Positions 63,919 to 64,000 of a stretch of DNA of 64,000 nt are shown in pieces (the first letter of the stretch is position 1; every line of letters begins with the position of its first letter). Below the pieces are notes generated by a model. The model saw only the letters and a program-made list of their open reading frames with translations. It was not told where the DNA came from and did no database searches. This stretch comes from Clostridium pascui (lineage in GTDB: Bacteria; Bacillota; Clostridia; Clostridiales; Clostridiaceae), in NCBI RefSeq assembly GCF_016908015.1, contig NZ_JAFBDB010000005.1:1-64000 (forward strand), given 5' to 3'. The position numbers were made by a program, and so were the translations under genes.

Positions 63919-63950
63919 AAGCTCATATTCATAGAATATGAGCTTAATTA
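63919..63950 (-). terminator. Hairpin at the right end of the window
   Basis: Arms AAGCTCATATTC (63919-63930) and GAATATGAGCTT (63934-63945). It is suited to ending a leftward gene lying outside the window. The last 50 bp show nothing else. Confidence 0.6.
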
Positions 63951-64000
63951 AGATTATATAACATTATTTCCAATTATTCAACAAACTACTCTACTAATCT

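Noticed and set aside
1-64000. CRISPR array, tRNA, rRNA or transposase genes
   Set aside because: No regularly spaced direct repeats, tRNA-like cloverleaf consensus, rRNA stretch or transposase-like translation was found by eye.

Overview
The window looks like a chromosomal stretch of a low-GC, spore-forming anaerobe, most likely Clostridium sensu stricto. The evidence is very AT-rich DNA, strong AGGAGG-type ribosome sites, frequent GTG/TTG starts, sporulation loci (spoVR, yhbH, prkA, GerMN and SpoVB-type genes), a six-gene Rnf complex, a flavodiiron protein and a nine-gene V-type ATPase. No rRNA, tRNA, transposase, phage gene or CRISPR array was seen.

Layout: 1-4775 is the 5' part of a giant secreted RHS/YD-repeat protein cut by the window edge. 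5040-6951 is a NatAB-type ABC transporter. 7126-11609 is the prkA-yhbH-spoVR operon. 11803-19535 holds a threonine aldolase, lipoproteins, ppaX, a Nudix hydrolase, two unrecognised genes and apbE/NusG_II/Gx-transporter. 19620-24553 is rnfCDGEAB, convergent with apbE, whose product is expected to attach FMN to RnfG and RnfD. 24846-33476 holds PhzF, a two-part ThrE-like exporter, a CsoR/CstR-like repressor, a peptidase, a CorA-type channel, 5-FCL, hprK and glpX. 33979-38720 holds redox genes (an FMN flavoprotein, a flavodiiron protein, an Fe-S aldo/keto reductase) and small membrane proteins. 38759-40598 is a compositionally foreign marR-MFS pair. 41154-42202 is an S-component-like transporter and an unknown gene. 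42484-51087 is the V-ATPase operon, whose c-ring residues match the Na+-binding signature. 51389-63814 holds radical SAM, phospholipase C-like, symporter, flippase, marR-fetAB, pseudouridine synthase and M20 peptidase genes.

The non-coding content stands out. Two intergenic units have their own promoter and terminator but no ORF (about 28066-28405, + strand; about 33683-33926, - strand) and look like structured RNAs. A long imperfect-palindrome element of about 225 bp occurs three times nearly complete and once as a partial inverted copy. Its copies differ by paired changes in the stem, and each full copy ends within 15 bp of the stop codon of a leftward gene. A second, shorter hairpin repeat also follows stop codons.

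Several promoters carry strong palindromes that look like repressor operators: a CsoR-type palindrome at the csoR-like gene and a related one at the V-ATPase promoter, a perfect 28-bp palindrome over the -10 of the S-component gene, and a 23-bp palindrome at the start site of marR-fetAB.

Functionally, Rnf (ferredoxin:NAD+ driven ion export), its maturation factors and a probable Na+ V-ATPase point to sodium-based energy conservation. hprK and glpX tie in carbon control and gluconeogenesis. The flavodiiron and Fe-S reductase genes suggest oxygen or NO defence.
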